Source: Galaxea fascicularis
Lineage: Eukaryota; Cnidaria; Anthozoa; Scleractinia; Euphylliidae
DNA length: 64,000 nucleotides
Assembly (NCBI GenBank): GCA_948470475.1
Contig: OX419342.1
Location: 27,706,354-27,770,353 of the forward strand
Direction of reading: 5' to 3'
The notes beneath the pieces are model-generated. The model was not told the origin of the DNA, ran no database searches, and saw only the letters and a program-made list of their open reading frames with translations. The stretch's first letter is position 1; the number at the start of each line of letters is the position of its first letter. This document shows positions 45,150-59,017 of the stretch, piece by piece. A program made the position numbers and the translations under genes.

Positions 45150-48009
45150 TTTTTACGAGTGTACGCTACTGTCGTTTGTAGTTTCGCAGCTGGCGTTGTA
45201 ACTCTCACCACGCGCGAACAAAAATTGCGTGCTTTAAGCTTTCAACCAGCTGTACGATCTGAAATTGTTTCGCAATCAATACTTCTCGTTGGAAACTCAC
45301 GTCATTCTCAAAGTATATATCCCAATGCCTTTAGAACAGCGACCCATTTTCTCAAAAAAGGAAGATCTGCACGCTTCTACCACATAATAGCAGTATTCAC
45401 CAAACACTGTAAACCTCATTATAGAAAAGGTCTTGCATTGTTTCGCCGGATGAGGACCAATGCCCACTGGTTTCCGGGTGCTGATTGGAAGCAAGTAGTG
45501 ACGTCACGGCCAAAACACAAAAGAAAGCCATTTCATCGCCTTTCAGATCCGCGTCACGCGCGGATATCGAACGCGCAAACTAACGCTTCTAAGCGTCGCG
45601 TCACTCAAACCTAATCTTTCCATCGCCAACAAAAGTAAATTCAAATGTTTTATTGTAACAATTAATGTCGGCTGGCCCTTGTCCGTGATTTTTGTAGTTA
45701 AATATATTTAACGATGAAATATTTTATTTAGGAACCTATGATGCGAAGTCAAACTCAAAGGGAAAAAAATTCAGGAAATCGGGTACTTCAAATCATGATT
45801 TTAAAACCACGAAATAATACTTTTGGCTGCATTTACAGTAAGTAGAAGGAAGCATGTGCTTATATGACACCTACTCGATCACATTTTATGTTTAACACAC
45901 AAGGTCGTCAGGGAAATGGAACAGGCCCTTTCTGATTCACGCAAGCAAAGTTGTTCCTCCACTTTGCTGATATTTTGATAAGACTAGGCTTATATATGGA
46001 TTGGTAGCTTGATACTAATGATCAAAAATACATTATTTATACTTTGCTTTTTCTTACAAATATTTGTTCAAAGACTTTGACTGTTCGGTTGGCTTAGCGA
46101 AACACGTGCTCATTCCTCGTTTTCGTTGAGCATAAGTACAGAAAGTAGTTAAGTTGACTCGTGACCCTAGTTTTCCTTGTTGCTGGAGTTAACAGGGTTT
46201 TAGAAAAAAACACGTGAGTGTTGTTGAGTGACGCTTGCATGTATTGTTAGGGGGCCGATGGGCGGCGGTGAATTGCTCTGATCGTGTTGTTGGCTGCATT
46301 ACAAAATTCCAGAATTTTCAAGGATTTCCGCCCCAAGGCTAAATAATGTGAGCAGCACAATCAAGCGGTCCAAGATGATTTCAATTGACCTTTATTTTGA
46401 GACCAAGGCTTTCTTTACCAGCGCGGAACGTCGTGATGACAAAATAACAACACCACAGGAAAGGCCATTGATCCGGTGGCGGTTCTTGTTGGACTTCGTC
46501 GTCAGTTGTTACTGTTAGGTTCGGCCATTTAAAAACGCAGGCTCACAGCCATTGCTGCTCAACAGTTCTCTTTCTTCCTTTCTTTCTTTGTTTTTCCAAT
46601 AATTTCAATATAATATAATAAAATAATGTAATAATATAAATGATAATATAATTTCGATAGTTTTAGGAAACTTTGAGGGTATTTTTCCAAGCTAGCGTTA
46701 AGTTCTGCCCAAAATTGCGAAACGTGTGCCCTTTTCAGCAGCACATTTGCGATTTAACACCTGGCTCTCCCAAACAGGATTTGCACTGGCGACTGATTAT
46801 TAATTCATTTAGCTATTTTAAATTTTATTTTTCTGTTCTGTTTTAAAAACAATTTGCAAATAAGCCTCAAGCGGCAGCAGTCAAAGGGACACTCGGCTGG
46901 AGTTCCTATCCGTGATGAGGTGTTTTTTCAAGCATGTTCCCGGTTGCATGTTTGAGGGTATATTATATGGTCGCGACGCGACAACACTTGTATGTGTCAT
47001 GACGTCGGTCATTTTTGCCCTCTCTGCCCCCGCCAGTTCGATTATATCCAATACAGCACGTTCCGGTTTCAGTGAGTACACTAATCCGAGGCCATGCCAA
47101 CGGCAAAAAAACAGCGGGAGACAGTGAGAGAAGACGTGAAAACGCCTTAAGATAAAACAAAATCTATTAGACATGCTCCGAAGTTATGTTATTTTAGGCT
47201 TCGAGTTGGTATTTTGTGGTCATGGGATATCACGTGCACTGTTGAGTCAAAATATCTTTTTTAAGTGGTTATTCTACACCACTGCACTAGACATCAAAAC
47301 ACAAACCGTTTCGCAATATTTCGTGTCCACTCTGCACGATCTGATGCGATCGTAGTAAAACCACACACCAGTCGAGCGATTATCGGCAAGTCACGAATGT
47401 AAACGAGAGATCACTCAAAAAAACGTGCTATGTTATTGAGATTTTAGAGGAAATTTGTTACTAGTTCAGTTTCAAAATCATTGACATACCACCACTTCCG
47501 CAAATGGGCCCGCAGAGGCAAAATTGCAAGTTAACTAGCTGATTGTAGCGGACGTTTATAACGCTGCTTTATTATTCTGTAGTTATTCTTTATTATTCTG
47601 TATTATATAGTTTATTATTCTGTAGTATTCTGATTTCATATTTGTTTCTTTTATCTAAAAATACAAATAACGATAAAACAAAACAGTTACACAAAAGCAA
47701 ATGAAAGTGGCGAGGAAGCCCAAAAGGAAACCATAAGCTCATAGACATTGGACTCCCTCAGAGTAAAAATAAAGTTAGCGGTTACATTAAGGCCAGGATC
47801 GAAAGTAAAAAAGTACGTCAATTCACGACCCCAGGGCATATCAATGATTGCGCTCCCACATAAACTAATGAAGAGTTAAACTGATAAGCTTTAAGCTCCT
47901 GCTTTTTCCGCTTGTCGTGTTGACTGGCCGAAAATTTCGCGGGAAACAGCTCCGCTGTCATGACAACAAAAAAACCGCGAGCCTGCGATACACGCTGGCA
48001 AATTCCAAG
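45150..48009. other. Divergent intergenic region between the F-box gene and TTC8
   Basis: About 2.9 kb containing the promoters of two divergent genes. Reading frames on either strand (for example 45138-45614 plus and 46881-47174 minus) show no family resemblance. An AT-rich patch with attattctgta repeats lies at about 47575-47640. The last 60 bp contain the X-box-like site of TTC8. Confidence 0.45.
47954..47967 (+). promoter_or_regulatory. X-box-like RFX site upstream of TTC8
   Basis: gctgtcatgacaac lies 43 bp upstream of the TTC8 start codon. It matches the RFX X-box consensus GTHNYYATRRNAAC at 13 of 14 positions, and its central inverted symmetry is typical. BBS genes, including bbs-8 in nematodes, are established RFX/DAF-19 targets with X-boxes close to the start codon. 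Only the sequence match and position are seen here. Confidence 0.65.
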
Positions 48010-51000
48010 ATGGCGAGCACAGGAGCGATGCAGATGGACCCGTTGTTTTTGGCGATGAGTTTTTACCGGCGAAGAAAATTCGAAGAGTGTGCAGAAGTTT
48101 GCACACAGTTGTTGAAGAAAAATCCTTACGATCAGGTATGCCAGTCGTGTGAAATCAGGGACGAATTTTGATAATTTCAACTCGTCATCTTTTATTAGTG
48201 TTGAACCGAATAGCTTAAGTTAAACTTGACTTAGAATTTGCTTGCATAAAAGTTAAATAATTTTTTTCTTTCGAAGAAAATGTCCTCAGTGTATTTTTCC
48301 ATTTTATTTTTCGATCAGGCATCATGGTGTTTAAAAACACGAGCCTTGACGGAGCAAGTGTATGTTGATGAAGTCGATGTCGATGAGGAAGGAATCGCCG
48401 AAATGTTGATGGACGACAACGCGGTTGCCCAGTTACCACGTCAGTGCATTATTTTCTACTTTCGTAGATTTCATGCAATAGTTGAATCTTTGCTACATTT
48501 TTACTAGTCGTTTGTTGTAATCAGCAGCAAGTGGAAAGTGTCTAACTTTTGTTACTTCTTTGTATTTAATGGTTTGGGGCAGCCATTGTCGGTATTTAAT
48601 TTTTCAGAAAAGGAACGGTGAAAAATAAATATCACTACTGAGCTAGTGCCCATTAAAAATTAACTTCCTCTGTTGAAATATTGCATTTTTTCAGGCCCTG
48701 GAACATCTTTAAAAAAACCAGGGACAAGCACTGGACAGGGAGCCCCCACGCCAGGGGTAAGGTAAAGTGATGGATTCATTTTTTTGTGTATATAAAAAAG
48801 TCATCACACTTGACCCCAGAAGCTGGTAAGCTGTTCATTGCTTTGAGGTCAGCAGCTGGGAGATTTGCGAGGTTACAACACTATATGACTGTGAGGGTTG
48901 AATAATCTTTAGTCTTTGTATAGGCTAATGCCATGACCCAGCACGCAGCTCTCAACAAGTGCGTATCAACTGAAAAATAAGGGAGCTTGATTTATATCAA
49001 GGTAACTGAAAAGCTAGAGAAACTGTAAATGAAAGCCAAGAAGTTTTGCCGTTGGCACACTAGTGGTATGAAAAGAGTTTTCTAAATGCTTGCAAAGGCA
49101 GTGTTTTCTCAAAAAAAAAACTGATATAGAGAAGTTGATTCCTTTGGCTTCTTGAATGGTAGTGGTCAAATAAAGGATTTGACTTGAATGGTCTGTGAAA
49201 AATGGTTCATCAGCGTGAGGAATAGGGAAAAAGAAAACCCGAAAACAGATTTATTGATAAATCATGCAGCACTAAAAGATAATGAGAGCAAAGGCTCTAC
49301 CTTCTGTTAATTTAATTGATGAATTAACTCCTTAAAATCTTTCGTCTCACCATCAGGTTTTCAGATTTGTCATTGAGCCTTCAGATTTAAATCAAATAAT
49401 TAATTGTGTACTTGTGCTTTATAGACCCATGTCACAGGCAGGACGTCCAGTCAGTGGATTTGTCAGACCTGGAACACAAAGTGGTAGACCAGGGACAATG
49501 GAACAAGCCATAAGGACTCCGCGTACTGCACAAACAGCTAGGTACTGTGTGCTGTATCCATGCAGGGCTGTCATTAAGGGCCAGGGACCAGAGATTTTCC
49601 CCTCGTATTTTAAAGACCCATTGTCACTTCCCGTCATGCTCTGCACATTGCTTATTTTGATTGCAGACAACACAAATAATGGCTGACAATCTTCAAGTTA
49701 TAATCACTTAATTGTGACAAAATACAACCTGATACACTAAATAAATGCAAGGAGCTTCCACTAGGAACACTACTGACTTGCCACTTGTTTTGGTGATAAG
49801 CAGAAACTTAGACTGCGTTGCTTCTTCGAACTTGTAGCCATCATAGCCGACCATTGAAGACACCCTAGTAGGATCGTACGATGCAGCAGAATTCAGCAAA
49901 TTCACTGTTGGTGTTTTTGTCAAACCCTGTATTGCCTTTCTTCTCCTTGCACAAGCTGTAAACTGAATCTTGTAGCCAAACTTTCACTAAATTCTCCCTT
50001 CTTCTATGCCGACCTCGAGCCTTCAGCAGTATTGCTCCACTGAAGAGTTCCAGTGGCAGCCAAAATTGGTTGCCATCATACTACAAAGTGAAAATTCTCA
50101 TAAAATATACGGTACGTATATTTTTTACCGACACAGGTGACCGAAATTGAAAGTAAATTACATTATGGAGCATGTTGACTTCGCTACAGCAAGTTGAATC
50201 CCTGGTTATTTTTTTTTTTATATTCCCACCTTCTTCAAAAATTAGTGACAGCCCTGCCATGTCTCCTCAGACACAGAATGCGTGTGTTACTGTCTGACAT
50301 CAGTTAATTTTATAATGTTATTTGTTATTTTGTTCTGTTGTTTCAGACCAGTAACAAGTGCATCTGGCCGACATGTTCGTTTGGGCACTGTAAGAACCTG
50401 TATACCAAATTTAATGCTTACTCTGTTAACATCCTGGGTCCGGTTGTTCAAAGGCTGATAGCACTATCCACCGGATAAATATCTATCCAGTGGTTAGTGC
50501 AATTAGCTTTCCCAATACTTATCTGCTGAATAGTGATTTATCCAGCGGATAGTGCTATCCAACATTTGAACAACCGGGGCCTGATTCATAGTTGCTGGAA
50601 GCTGACCCCTAGCAGATCTTAATATGGTTACCATGAGTCAATCCAAATTTTATAAAAATTTATCCAACTAACCTGATGTTTGTAATTTAGGCATCCATGT
50701 TGTCACAGCCAGATGGACCATTTATAAATGTTTCAAAGCTAAACTTGTCTAAATATGCACAGAGGCAGAATCTTGCAAAGGTAAATATCAACCTATTCAT
50801 TGCCAACTCAGCTTTCTAAAAACCTTTTGTTCTTCTAGCTGAAAGTAGGTACTGATAACTGCCTTTTCCTAACCCACTCCTTTTTTTCCAGGTATTGTTT
50901 GAATACATTTTTCACCATGAAAATGATGTTAGAAATGTAAGTAAAGTCAGAAAATGGTTACAATGGTTTTGTGGTTGCCTTCTTCTCTTTGGTACAGTTT

Positions 51001-54000
51001 GATAGGAAATGTCTGTAATCAATGGTGTTAATCATCATGGCTTGAAATGATTGCTGATTTGACCCTTTAAACACTAATATCAGAATGTATTTTCTCCACA
51101 CTGCTCTCCATACATTTTCTATGGTGACGATGAGGAGAACTTGGTAAATAATCAAAACCTTTAATACTTGTTGATCAATTCCCTTTTTCTCACAATCTTT
51201 ATGTTTGATTGAGCAGTGTTATCATAAGGAGAGATTATGCAATGGTCACTCTTAGGGGTTAAAGGGTTTTAAAATTGATTATGACATGATTGAGTCACAG
51301 AGATGTGGATTGAGATGTTTCAACTGTGGTGCTACTTACATGTACACTGATACAAAACTGGTGGAGACTATTGCCTTATGAAGACCAGAAGTATAGCAGT
51401 GAAATCATTACAATCTACATCTATGTGACTCATTTGTGAGACTATTAAATCAGCAATTAGGAAACTTGTATTTATTCTTTTTAACTGTAGTTTAAATCTG
51501 TCCACATTTTAATTATTTCTTAATTGTGTAATGACCCCTTCTGCATCCTTTAGGCACTGGAACTCGCAGCCAAAGCCACTGAAGAGTGTCAGTTTAAAGA
51601 CTGGTGGTGGAAAGTTCAACTGGCCAAAAGCTATTACAGGTAGAAACCTTTACTGTTTTACGTCAGTTTGGAGACTATAAGTGTATTTGAAAATAACCGC
51701 TTTTCCATCCTGACCATCCACAGCCAAAGACACTGACAATGTATTGATTTCAGTGTGTCCTCCTTTTTACAGTCCTTGACTCCAGGGCCTGGTTGTTCGA
51801 AAGCCAATGAACATAATCCAGGATTAGTGTAAACTTTGATTGCAGTTTTCAACCATTGGATGAAAGTTGTTTTTGCTACTGTTTGTTTTTCAGGATTGAC
51901 CTCCCCCAATCTAAAATTTTGCAGAATATCGGCATTGAACAACATTTGAGGAGAGAGAAAGAAGCTCCTTGATTAATTTTTAATCCTGAATTAGCGTTAA
52001 TCGGCTTCCGAACAACAGGGCCCTAGTTTTAGCTTTTTCTTCCCCCCCCTTCCACCTCCCCTCCCCTCCCCTCTAACTGCCCCACTCATCACCCTATCTG
52101 TCCCCAGCCCTACGCCTTAAACTAGCTCATATGTGATTTTTCATCCCTGCAGACTTGGTATGTATCGTGATGCTGAGAGGCAGCTCAAGTCAGCTCTCCG
52201 TGATCAAGACATTGTAGATATATATTTGTATCTTTGTAAAGTATACAGAAGACTGGATCAGCCACTCACTGCTGTTGAAGTATACAAAAAGGTTGGTCTG
52301 CCTTCTTCTTTTTTTCAATGTTTTCTCATTCTCTTTGGCCTGTGAATATGGATACATAGTAACGTCATCTTTGGCGAGGGGCGTTGACGAGGTTCTGCCT
52401 AGGGTTTAACTCTGAGTTAAACGGAGCAAGCATCAATATAATGATATCATTTCTACAGTTAGCAATTGATTTGTCAACTTAGTAAACAGCGTTTTTCTTC
52501 CTTCATTGAAGGCTCTGGAGAAATTTCCTGGCGAGACCACACTTTTAACAGGAATTGCCCGCATCCACGAGGTAAGAAACCTTGTGACGGATCTTTCAAA
52601 CCCAGTCTTGCTTTGCAGACCTTTGGCAAACAGGGGACAACCTATTTGTCCGTCTAAAATATGTTGAACTTCTCATTATTCTTCTGAAATCTTAACTCAA
52701 GAAATCATGGTCGCAGAACACGTACAAAGTTTTAAGTATAAGGGAAGACTGAACGAGAAGGTGTGCGTTTCCGCGTCCTTAGATTCAGGTGTTCACCTGT
52801 AGCGATGACGTCTTGCAGTGATGGGTACCCCAATTGTAGGACTTAAAATTCATGTAGATGTAGATGCCGTGTGTGTGTTCCAAGCCAAACAGCAACGAGC
52901 GTTTGAATTAACCTTGAAATCTCGCGGTTAACTTTTTAGGAAATAAATATGGCTGTATTTGTCTTGGGTAAGAACGGTTTTTAACTGTTCACTGACTCAA
53001 GTTGAGAGATCTGTTTTATGTTCTATTCTTTACTTCTTAATTTGAAATCATTTGCAGGAGTTAAACGACATGACCAATGCCGTGAAATTGTATAAAGAAG
53101 TACTGCACTTTGATAATACTCATGTGGAGGCCATCGCTTGCATCGCAACTCACCATTTCTACACTGATCAGCCGGAGATTGCTCTTAGATTTTATCGGTA
53201 AGCCTACAACTTCTCTCCATTGCAACAGGAGCAATGTGCGTTGCTTTTTTTCCCTTTAATATAATGGTTTAATACGGTCCTGAAAATCCTGGAAACTACT
53301 TGAAGTTTAATATAACGTTTTTCAGTAGTAGAACATCTTTCAGTAAAAATGGAAGGAAAATCCTGGAAATCTGTAAGCTGAAGTGACAGACTTTTCATGA
53401 AAAGGACGTCGGAGCTGCCAGATGGGAAGATCGAGCAATTGAAAAATACTTGATTGTGCATTGCGCTCCTGGAAAAAACTTTCTGGGGGCTGGAAAGAAC
53501 TGGAAATTTGTGTCTGATAAAGGGTACGAAACCTCTTTAACAACATTCGTGAAAAACAATGACTTCAGAAACACGACAATCGCAGATGAAGAAAGGACCA
53601 GTTACAACTCAGAGGAAAGAGAACTTTGCCAAAGAAAACGGAAAACGCCCAATTGGAAACGCCCTATACACGAAATCGGTGCCAAGAGCGAGAAAACGTG
53701 TGTCTAGCACCAAGTGCGCGACAACGAACGACGGAAGTAATGCGCGGGTGTAAGTGCGGGAAGACATAGGAGAATCTAAAAATCCAAATCTAAAGTGATT
53801 ATTGTATCAATCTCCAGTAAGGGGTATTTAAGATACAGGAATGTGATCAGCTGTCTTTAGTTGTCCAACTGTGATAGAACCGTGATAGAACCGAACGAAC
53901 ATGAAATCAAGTTTTGTAACACAGTCCACTGAACGCGTCTCTGGTATCTCGTTTCCTTTATCTTTCATTTGATTTCAGGCGTCTTCTTCAGATGGGTGTT

Positions 54001-56008
54001 TACAATGCAGAACTGTTTACCAATCTGGGGCTGTGTTGTTTCTTCGCTCAGCAGTATGACATGACACTTAACTGCTTTGAAAGAGCACTGGCACTAGCGT
54101 CCGACGAAAACATGGCTGATGTATGGTACAACATTGGACACGTCGCCGTGGTAACATATCTTGATTTGGTTTTACAATATTGTAAACTATAACTAACATG
54201 GCAACAAAATTCGAAGACATTCTAAACAATTAGATCGCAGGAAGATTCGTCTCCGGAGCTCGAGACTAACAGTAGCCAGCTAGCCACAGACTAGTAAAAA
54301 TTCCGTTTTTGCTGGTAGGGTTTGCCCTTAACTAGCCATTTTGGCCAGTGAAAATGTTAGCACAAAACATGTGCTCTAGCCACTGGGCTAGTAAGCTGAA
54401 AAGTTAGCCTCGATCCCTGGTCTCGATCTAGAGAATAGAAAAGCTAAACTCGTCAGTGAATGAAATAAACAATCAAACTGGTTTAACCCTTTAATTAACT
54501 CCCAAGATCTCCTTCCTAGCACCTATATTAGTTAAGAGAATTTGGGATTATATCAAGATAACACTGAGAGCCACTGGTTGATACGTTTGTCTATTCTCAT
54601 AACCTGTCTGCTGAACAATGCATTGATATTATTACGACAGGTTACATGCTTTAGATTGAAGAGTCCTTTTTTGGTTGGGGACGAGGTTCATTTGGAATTA
54701 CGTTGTACTTTTTTCCTTCTCTTTCCTTGGTTTTCAGGGTATTGGAGACATACAGCTCGCATATCAGTGTTTCAGATTAGCTCTCGCATCTAATAATGAC
54801 CACGCCGAGGCTTACAACAACCTAGGGGTCCTGGAAATGAGGAAGGGCCACACAGAACAGGTATAAACCAGTTTTCTTACTTGAGGTATCTGAGCAGTTG
54901 TTCTTGCAGTGGCATTTGAATCCTCATTTCCCTTCCGGAACTGAACTCTCGTGTGTTTTTCCCACATACTAAGACCAGTCTGCAGAGTATCACAGAGCTT
55001 GACGAGATCTCGCACGTGTAGAGTCATTTTAATGCAATACAAGCAGAAGTCCAGAACTCGCACGTACGTGGTTGATGGGCGGTATATCCCTCGTAGCCTC
55101 ACAGCTGCCGCGTGCAATGCTACGATTCTGGCGTGCGCGATGAGTTTACTCTTCCGACTGACCCTAAGAGACATGCGACGTGCTTGGGCTTACTTCAGAG
55201 ACATTTCATTTTTTGTTGCTCTTTTCCAGGCTCGCGCATTCCTTCAAGCTGCTTCCTCTCTTGCTCCTCACATGTATGAACCCAACTATAATCACGCACT
55301 GCTGTCACTAAAGGTGGGTGTTACTTCCCCATCGTTTAGAAGTACTGCTGTCTAAATCGTCCTGTCATTGACTGAGACAAAGGGGGTGACACAATTTAAA
55401 GTAGAATGATTTAATTGTGTGGATTTCGAACTTGTGTAGAATGAAAAGTGCATAAATGAACAGCAGTATCAAGCTGAAAATCGCAGCTGGTTTGCACGTG
55501 CTATAAGGAGTGGCATACCTGCGACAGATTGCAGTACAAACTAATGAGACGAACGTTTTATCGAAAAATGCATCGGTTAACATTCCCTTACTGTTGTTTT
55601 TTTGTTTGCTCGAAGTCAAGGTTACGCCAAATGGTTGGAATGCAAAAATTGTCTGATACAACTCAGTTATATATATTTTTTAAGCGGCAATTCTGAATGC
55701 AAGTAAACAACGGAACCCTATGTTACGAGTCATTGGCATCTCCTACGCAACCCTCTCCTGTAAGACCGACACTGCGGGTGTTTTCCGTTTCCGTTTGTTA
55801 GGATTGTTTTTGCCAGCATTGTTCGCTTTTAGCGGCTTTCTTTTGTCGGTGTAAGAAGTAACTTAAGTTTCCTTCTTTTTGCCCTCCACAGATCGGCGAC
55901 CTTCAAAGCAGTCACAGTTCAGTGACTAAATCTTTAGAGGGATATCCAGATCACTGTGACAGTAAAGACGTTCTTACTCAGCTCAAAGAAGACTTCGCTT
56001 CTCTGTGA
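48010..56008 (+). CDS. TTC8: Tetratricopeptide repeat protein 8 / BBS8 (BBSome subunit)
   Basis: Fifteen exons join in phase: 48010-48135, 48319-48439, 48695-48761, 49425-49541, 50347-50389, 50691-50780, 50892-50936, 51554-51639, 52153-52291, 52512-52571, 53058-53197, 53979-54150, 54738-54860, 55230-55313 and 55892-56008, giving 509 residues. Family landmarks: MDPLFLAMSFYRRRKFEECA at the start, VYVDEVDVDEEGIAEML, SGRPGTMEQAIRTPRTAQTA, FEYIFHHENDVRNALELA and DWWWKVQLAKSYYRLGMYRD. Then come TPR units such as THVEAIACIATHHFYTDQPE, NLGLCCFFAQQYDMTLNCFE and HAEAYNNLGVLEMRKGHTEQ. TTC8 is a TPR subunit of the BBSome, which moves membrane proteins in and out of cilia. The gene is complete, with no frameshift. 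An X-box-like promoter motif sits 43 bp upstream of the start, and an aataaa signal follows at about 56684. Confidence 0.97.
50434..50586. mobile_element. MITE family B, copy 2 (TTC8 intron 5)
   Basis: Matches the copy at 28900-29053 almost throughout; both contain aatatctatccagtgg, tagtgcaattagctt and tgatttatcc. Ends are ggttgttcaaagg and ttgaacaaccggggcctgat. It starts about 45 bp after the donor of TTC8 exon 5. Confidence 0.8.
51784..52025. mobile_element. MITE with gggcct/agggccc termini (TTC8 intron 8)
   Basis: About 240 bp. The left end gggcctggttgttcgaaagc is the approximate inverse of the right end gcttccgaacaacagggccc. An internal inverted pair is formed by aatccaggatta and taatcctgaatta. 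The end sequence resembles that of MITE family B, so the two may use the same transposase. Confidence 0.7.
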
Positions 56009-56682
56009 AACGAATACTGAATTCCCATGTACATACTTTTATGGTATTGTAAAATAACTCGAACTTTAATTCAAAGGTTCCTGGGACTGTCGCAAGCAGA
56101 GGTCGTGTCCACATCTGACCAATCACGGTGCGCGTATTTGATAATTAACCATTCAGTACACGTACTGAAAAGGACGTCAAGGGTGCCAAGCGTGAGGAAA
56201 CAAACACTGGTGTCGAACGCGGGAAAATCTGAGTAAACCAAGTGTGGAGAAAGCGTAGCTTTTTCATTTTAGACTTGGACACCCCATTCTAGATAATCGA
56301 GAACGTGTAAATTGATTTGGTTGCAAGTATTTCACGGGAACAGGTTCAATAAATCCGCGAACTTGGTTCGTTTTTCACTCCAGGTTTCGCTGTTCATTGC
56401 CCGCAAAGGGTCTACCAGCAGTCTATTTTCAGCTGCCTTTACAGCCTAAGTGCAATTTCGGACGAAAACAGCGCTCCAGCAATCAGTGGCCACCACTGCG
56501 AGTGAGATGAACAACGTTCAGTTCTTCCCATTAGAAAAGTTGCCAGGAAAGTTAATCGCGCCCTTTGGGAGATATGTGAAGTGTAAAAAGATTTTTGGAA
56601 CTTAAGGAGGGATGCGAGTTGTAATAGAAATTTCGGATCTACTCAGAGATGAATTATGTTGTACAATTTTCAAGCTCTCAAG

Positions 56683-56690
56683 GCAATAAA
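56683..56690 (+). terminator. Polyadenylation signal candidate of TTC8
   Basis: aataaa within gcaataaactc, about 680 bp after the TTC8 stop codon. An earlier candidate, caataaatc at about 56349, is also possible. No transcript data are available to choose between them. Confidence 0.4.
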
Positions 56691-59017
56691 CTCAAACCAC
56701 AAAAATTTGTCTTGAGTTGAATTTATTTAGCAAAATACAATCCGCAAGCACCTTCATCACAAGAAACAAGGAAGCGGTAAAATTCATTTTGTTAATTCTA
56801 TGTACACGGGTGTTCTTAACTTAGTCTTTAAACTGAGCTTTGACGATATAAAATACAACTATTTTTATTTGCAGCAAACTCTAAATTACATTATGAAATA
56901 TTTAAATCAACTCGGCCGACGAGTCCGTCGCGCGGCAAATGCAGCTCTTGTTCCACTCGTCACGTTAATAAGTTGTTACTCATCGACACTAAAATTCTAA
57001 AACCTTGAGAAAGGCTTATCCTAGCCTAAACGATCCGTCGCTTTCCAACAATTATTTCTAACTTTTATTAAAACTATCAGTTTAAGAGACGCAATGCCAT
57101 TTGAATTACAACGATGAGGGGATAAAGAATATTTGCTTGGTTCGTAAAACTTGGATGATGGTAAGCATATGTGTCAACAGTTCAAGGAAAATAAGGGAAT
57201 GGTCCAAAAGAACTATTTTTAAATAGCATAGTGAATAAATAGCCATATTAAAATGCAAGCCATTAACACTAAAAAGCTGAGTAAAGAAAGAAAATTTCAT
57301 ACTAAACTATCGTGATACAGATTGCCTCCACAGCAATGAATGCGACTCGGTAGACTTTCCAAGCTACCAATATAAAATCCGAGCGAGTTCAACTGGCCGT
57401 ATCCCGGAATAACGAAAACTAGTAGAAATCTACTAGCGTTCTATCACGAATGCCGGTCTCTGGTTGGTTCTGCTACTCGCTTTCTAATCTGTGTTAGTGT
57501 GTAGCGTTTGTCAACAAAATGGCCGCCCTTCCTTCGCGTTTTCAAAGTATTCGCGAGGAGAATTTAGATAATTCACTTGTTTAGTTTTGAACGACAAGTA
57601 GATTTATACTTAAACAATTAAATTATTAACTCTCGATTTCTATTCGCGATAGAAATCTCGAGGTCATAACCTAATTGTTAAATATTTCACTTGTCACTAA
57701 ATCTATTTTGTCTTCCCGCGGCTCTTAAGTCCCGATTTAATTGATTTGGTATGAAAGATGTGACGTTCCGGTGTAAGGCCATTTGAACTCGCACACGAGT
57801 ATCACATAGTCTTAATGACAATCCACGATCTCTTAACTCGAACACATAACTACCGTTGTTTCACAAGTAAGAAGAATTTACAGATAGATTTCACGGCTCA
57901 AAGAGGTTATGATTTAAAATTCAAATAAATTAGTTTTAAACTAGTATTTCGTTTTATTTACCTAAACTTGTTGGAAATTGCCCGAACCATAAACTCCATA
58001 AATTAGTTTTCAACGCAAAAATTAAATTAACATGAGAGGACTTACGAAATTTAAGTGAAACTAAGTAAAACAATACATCGTCCCCAAAGTTACATCACTT
58101 GTCACGATGATGCCTTTCTCCGTATTTAGATAACTTCATTACTTTCTACTGTTAAGAAATGAGATTCGTTATTCAGACGACAAAAATTTCTTAATTTAAT
58201 TTCCCTACATACTTAGTAGCAGTTATTCAGAGACGCTCAAATAACTACGGGTTTGTCACTGATGGCAACCAGAGGACGCATGAAGTCCAAACCAGACTTT
58301 GTGGGCTTGTAACGCCGCAATCTGAAATGGATGGTGAATTGTTCAATGAGTTTAGACGGGAACCATGACAAGTGAAGTTACAGTAACATCTTTATGACTC
58401 GCTTCTTCCCAGTACATCCACCAGAATACTTAATTTAACTCAACAGATCTAAGTTCCACAGATATGAAACATTTTGCGCACACGACTTTCTTTGATTGTC
58501 TCAAATCATCGAGATTCATTCTTTAGAGTCTACGTCATGACAAACTTCTTTCTCCAAACGTGTAAGTTCAATTTAATGGGCTAACGTGGCCACTTCCTGA
58601 GGAGCTCAAGGTAATTGGACTCAACGTGACGGTTACTCCAACAGCTGGTTAACTGAACAGTGGATCAGGCTCTTAACAATTTGCAAATGATCACGTTTCG
58701 TCGCAGCCTCTTTTGGCTCGTCACACAATCTTTTCTCTCCAACGAATTGCGTGACGAGCCAAAAGAAGGTCTGCGTATGAGGTTAGTTTCGTCGGCTACT
58801 AAGGAGTATGCAATGCACCAGTAATTCCTCAATGCGACATAACTGCTACTGAATACCAAGCCCCAACGAGAAAAACAGCACGCAAGCCAAGCGAATAATG
58901 GTGTCCCTTCCGAGTGTTCCCTCGCGCTTATAAGCGGGTGCACATTTGTTGGTAACTCCTTTCGACATACCAGACAGTTCCCATCTTTAACACGTGAACG
59001 TCAAAATTTTTGGCAAC
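56691..59017. other. 3' region between TTC8 and the tau-tubulin kinase homologue
   Basis: AT-rich DNA without supported coding sequence. It should contain the 3' UTR, and possibly further 3' exons, of the minus-strand kinase gene. Small hairpins lie at about 57633-57664 (ctcgatttctat/atagaaatctcgag) and at 58706-58771. Confidence 0.45.
58706..58771. repeat. Short hairpin element
   Basis: Arms cttttggctcgtcac and gtgacgagccaaaag, with ccaacgaattgc in the loop. It looks like a tiny MITE; hairpins with ggctcgtcacgcaat are, from memory, frequent in coral genomes. Confidence 0.65.

Noticed and set aside
45138..45614. 158-codon plus-strand frame starting in the F-box promoter
   Set aside because: Basic low-complexity translation without any family resemblance; it overlaps the 5' end and promoter of the F-box gene.
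46881..47174. 97-codon minus-strand frame between the F-box gene and TTC8
   Set aside because: No domain, no splice-linked neighbours; overlapping frames on both strands are equally long.
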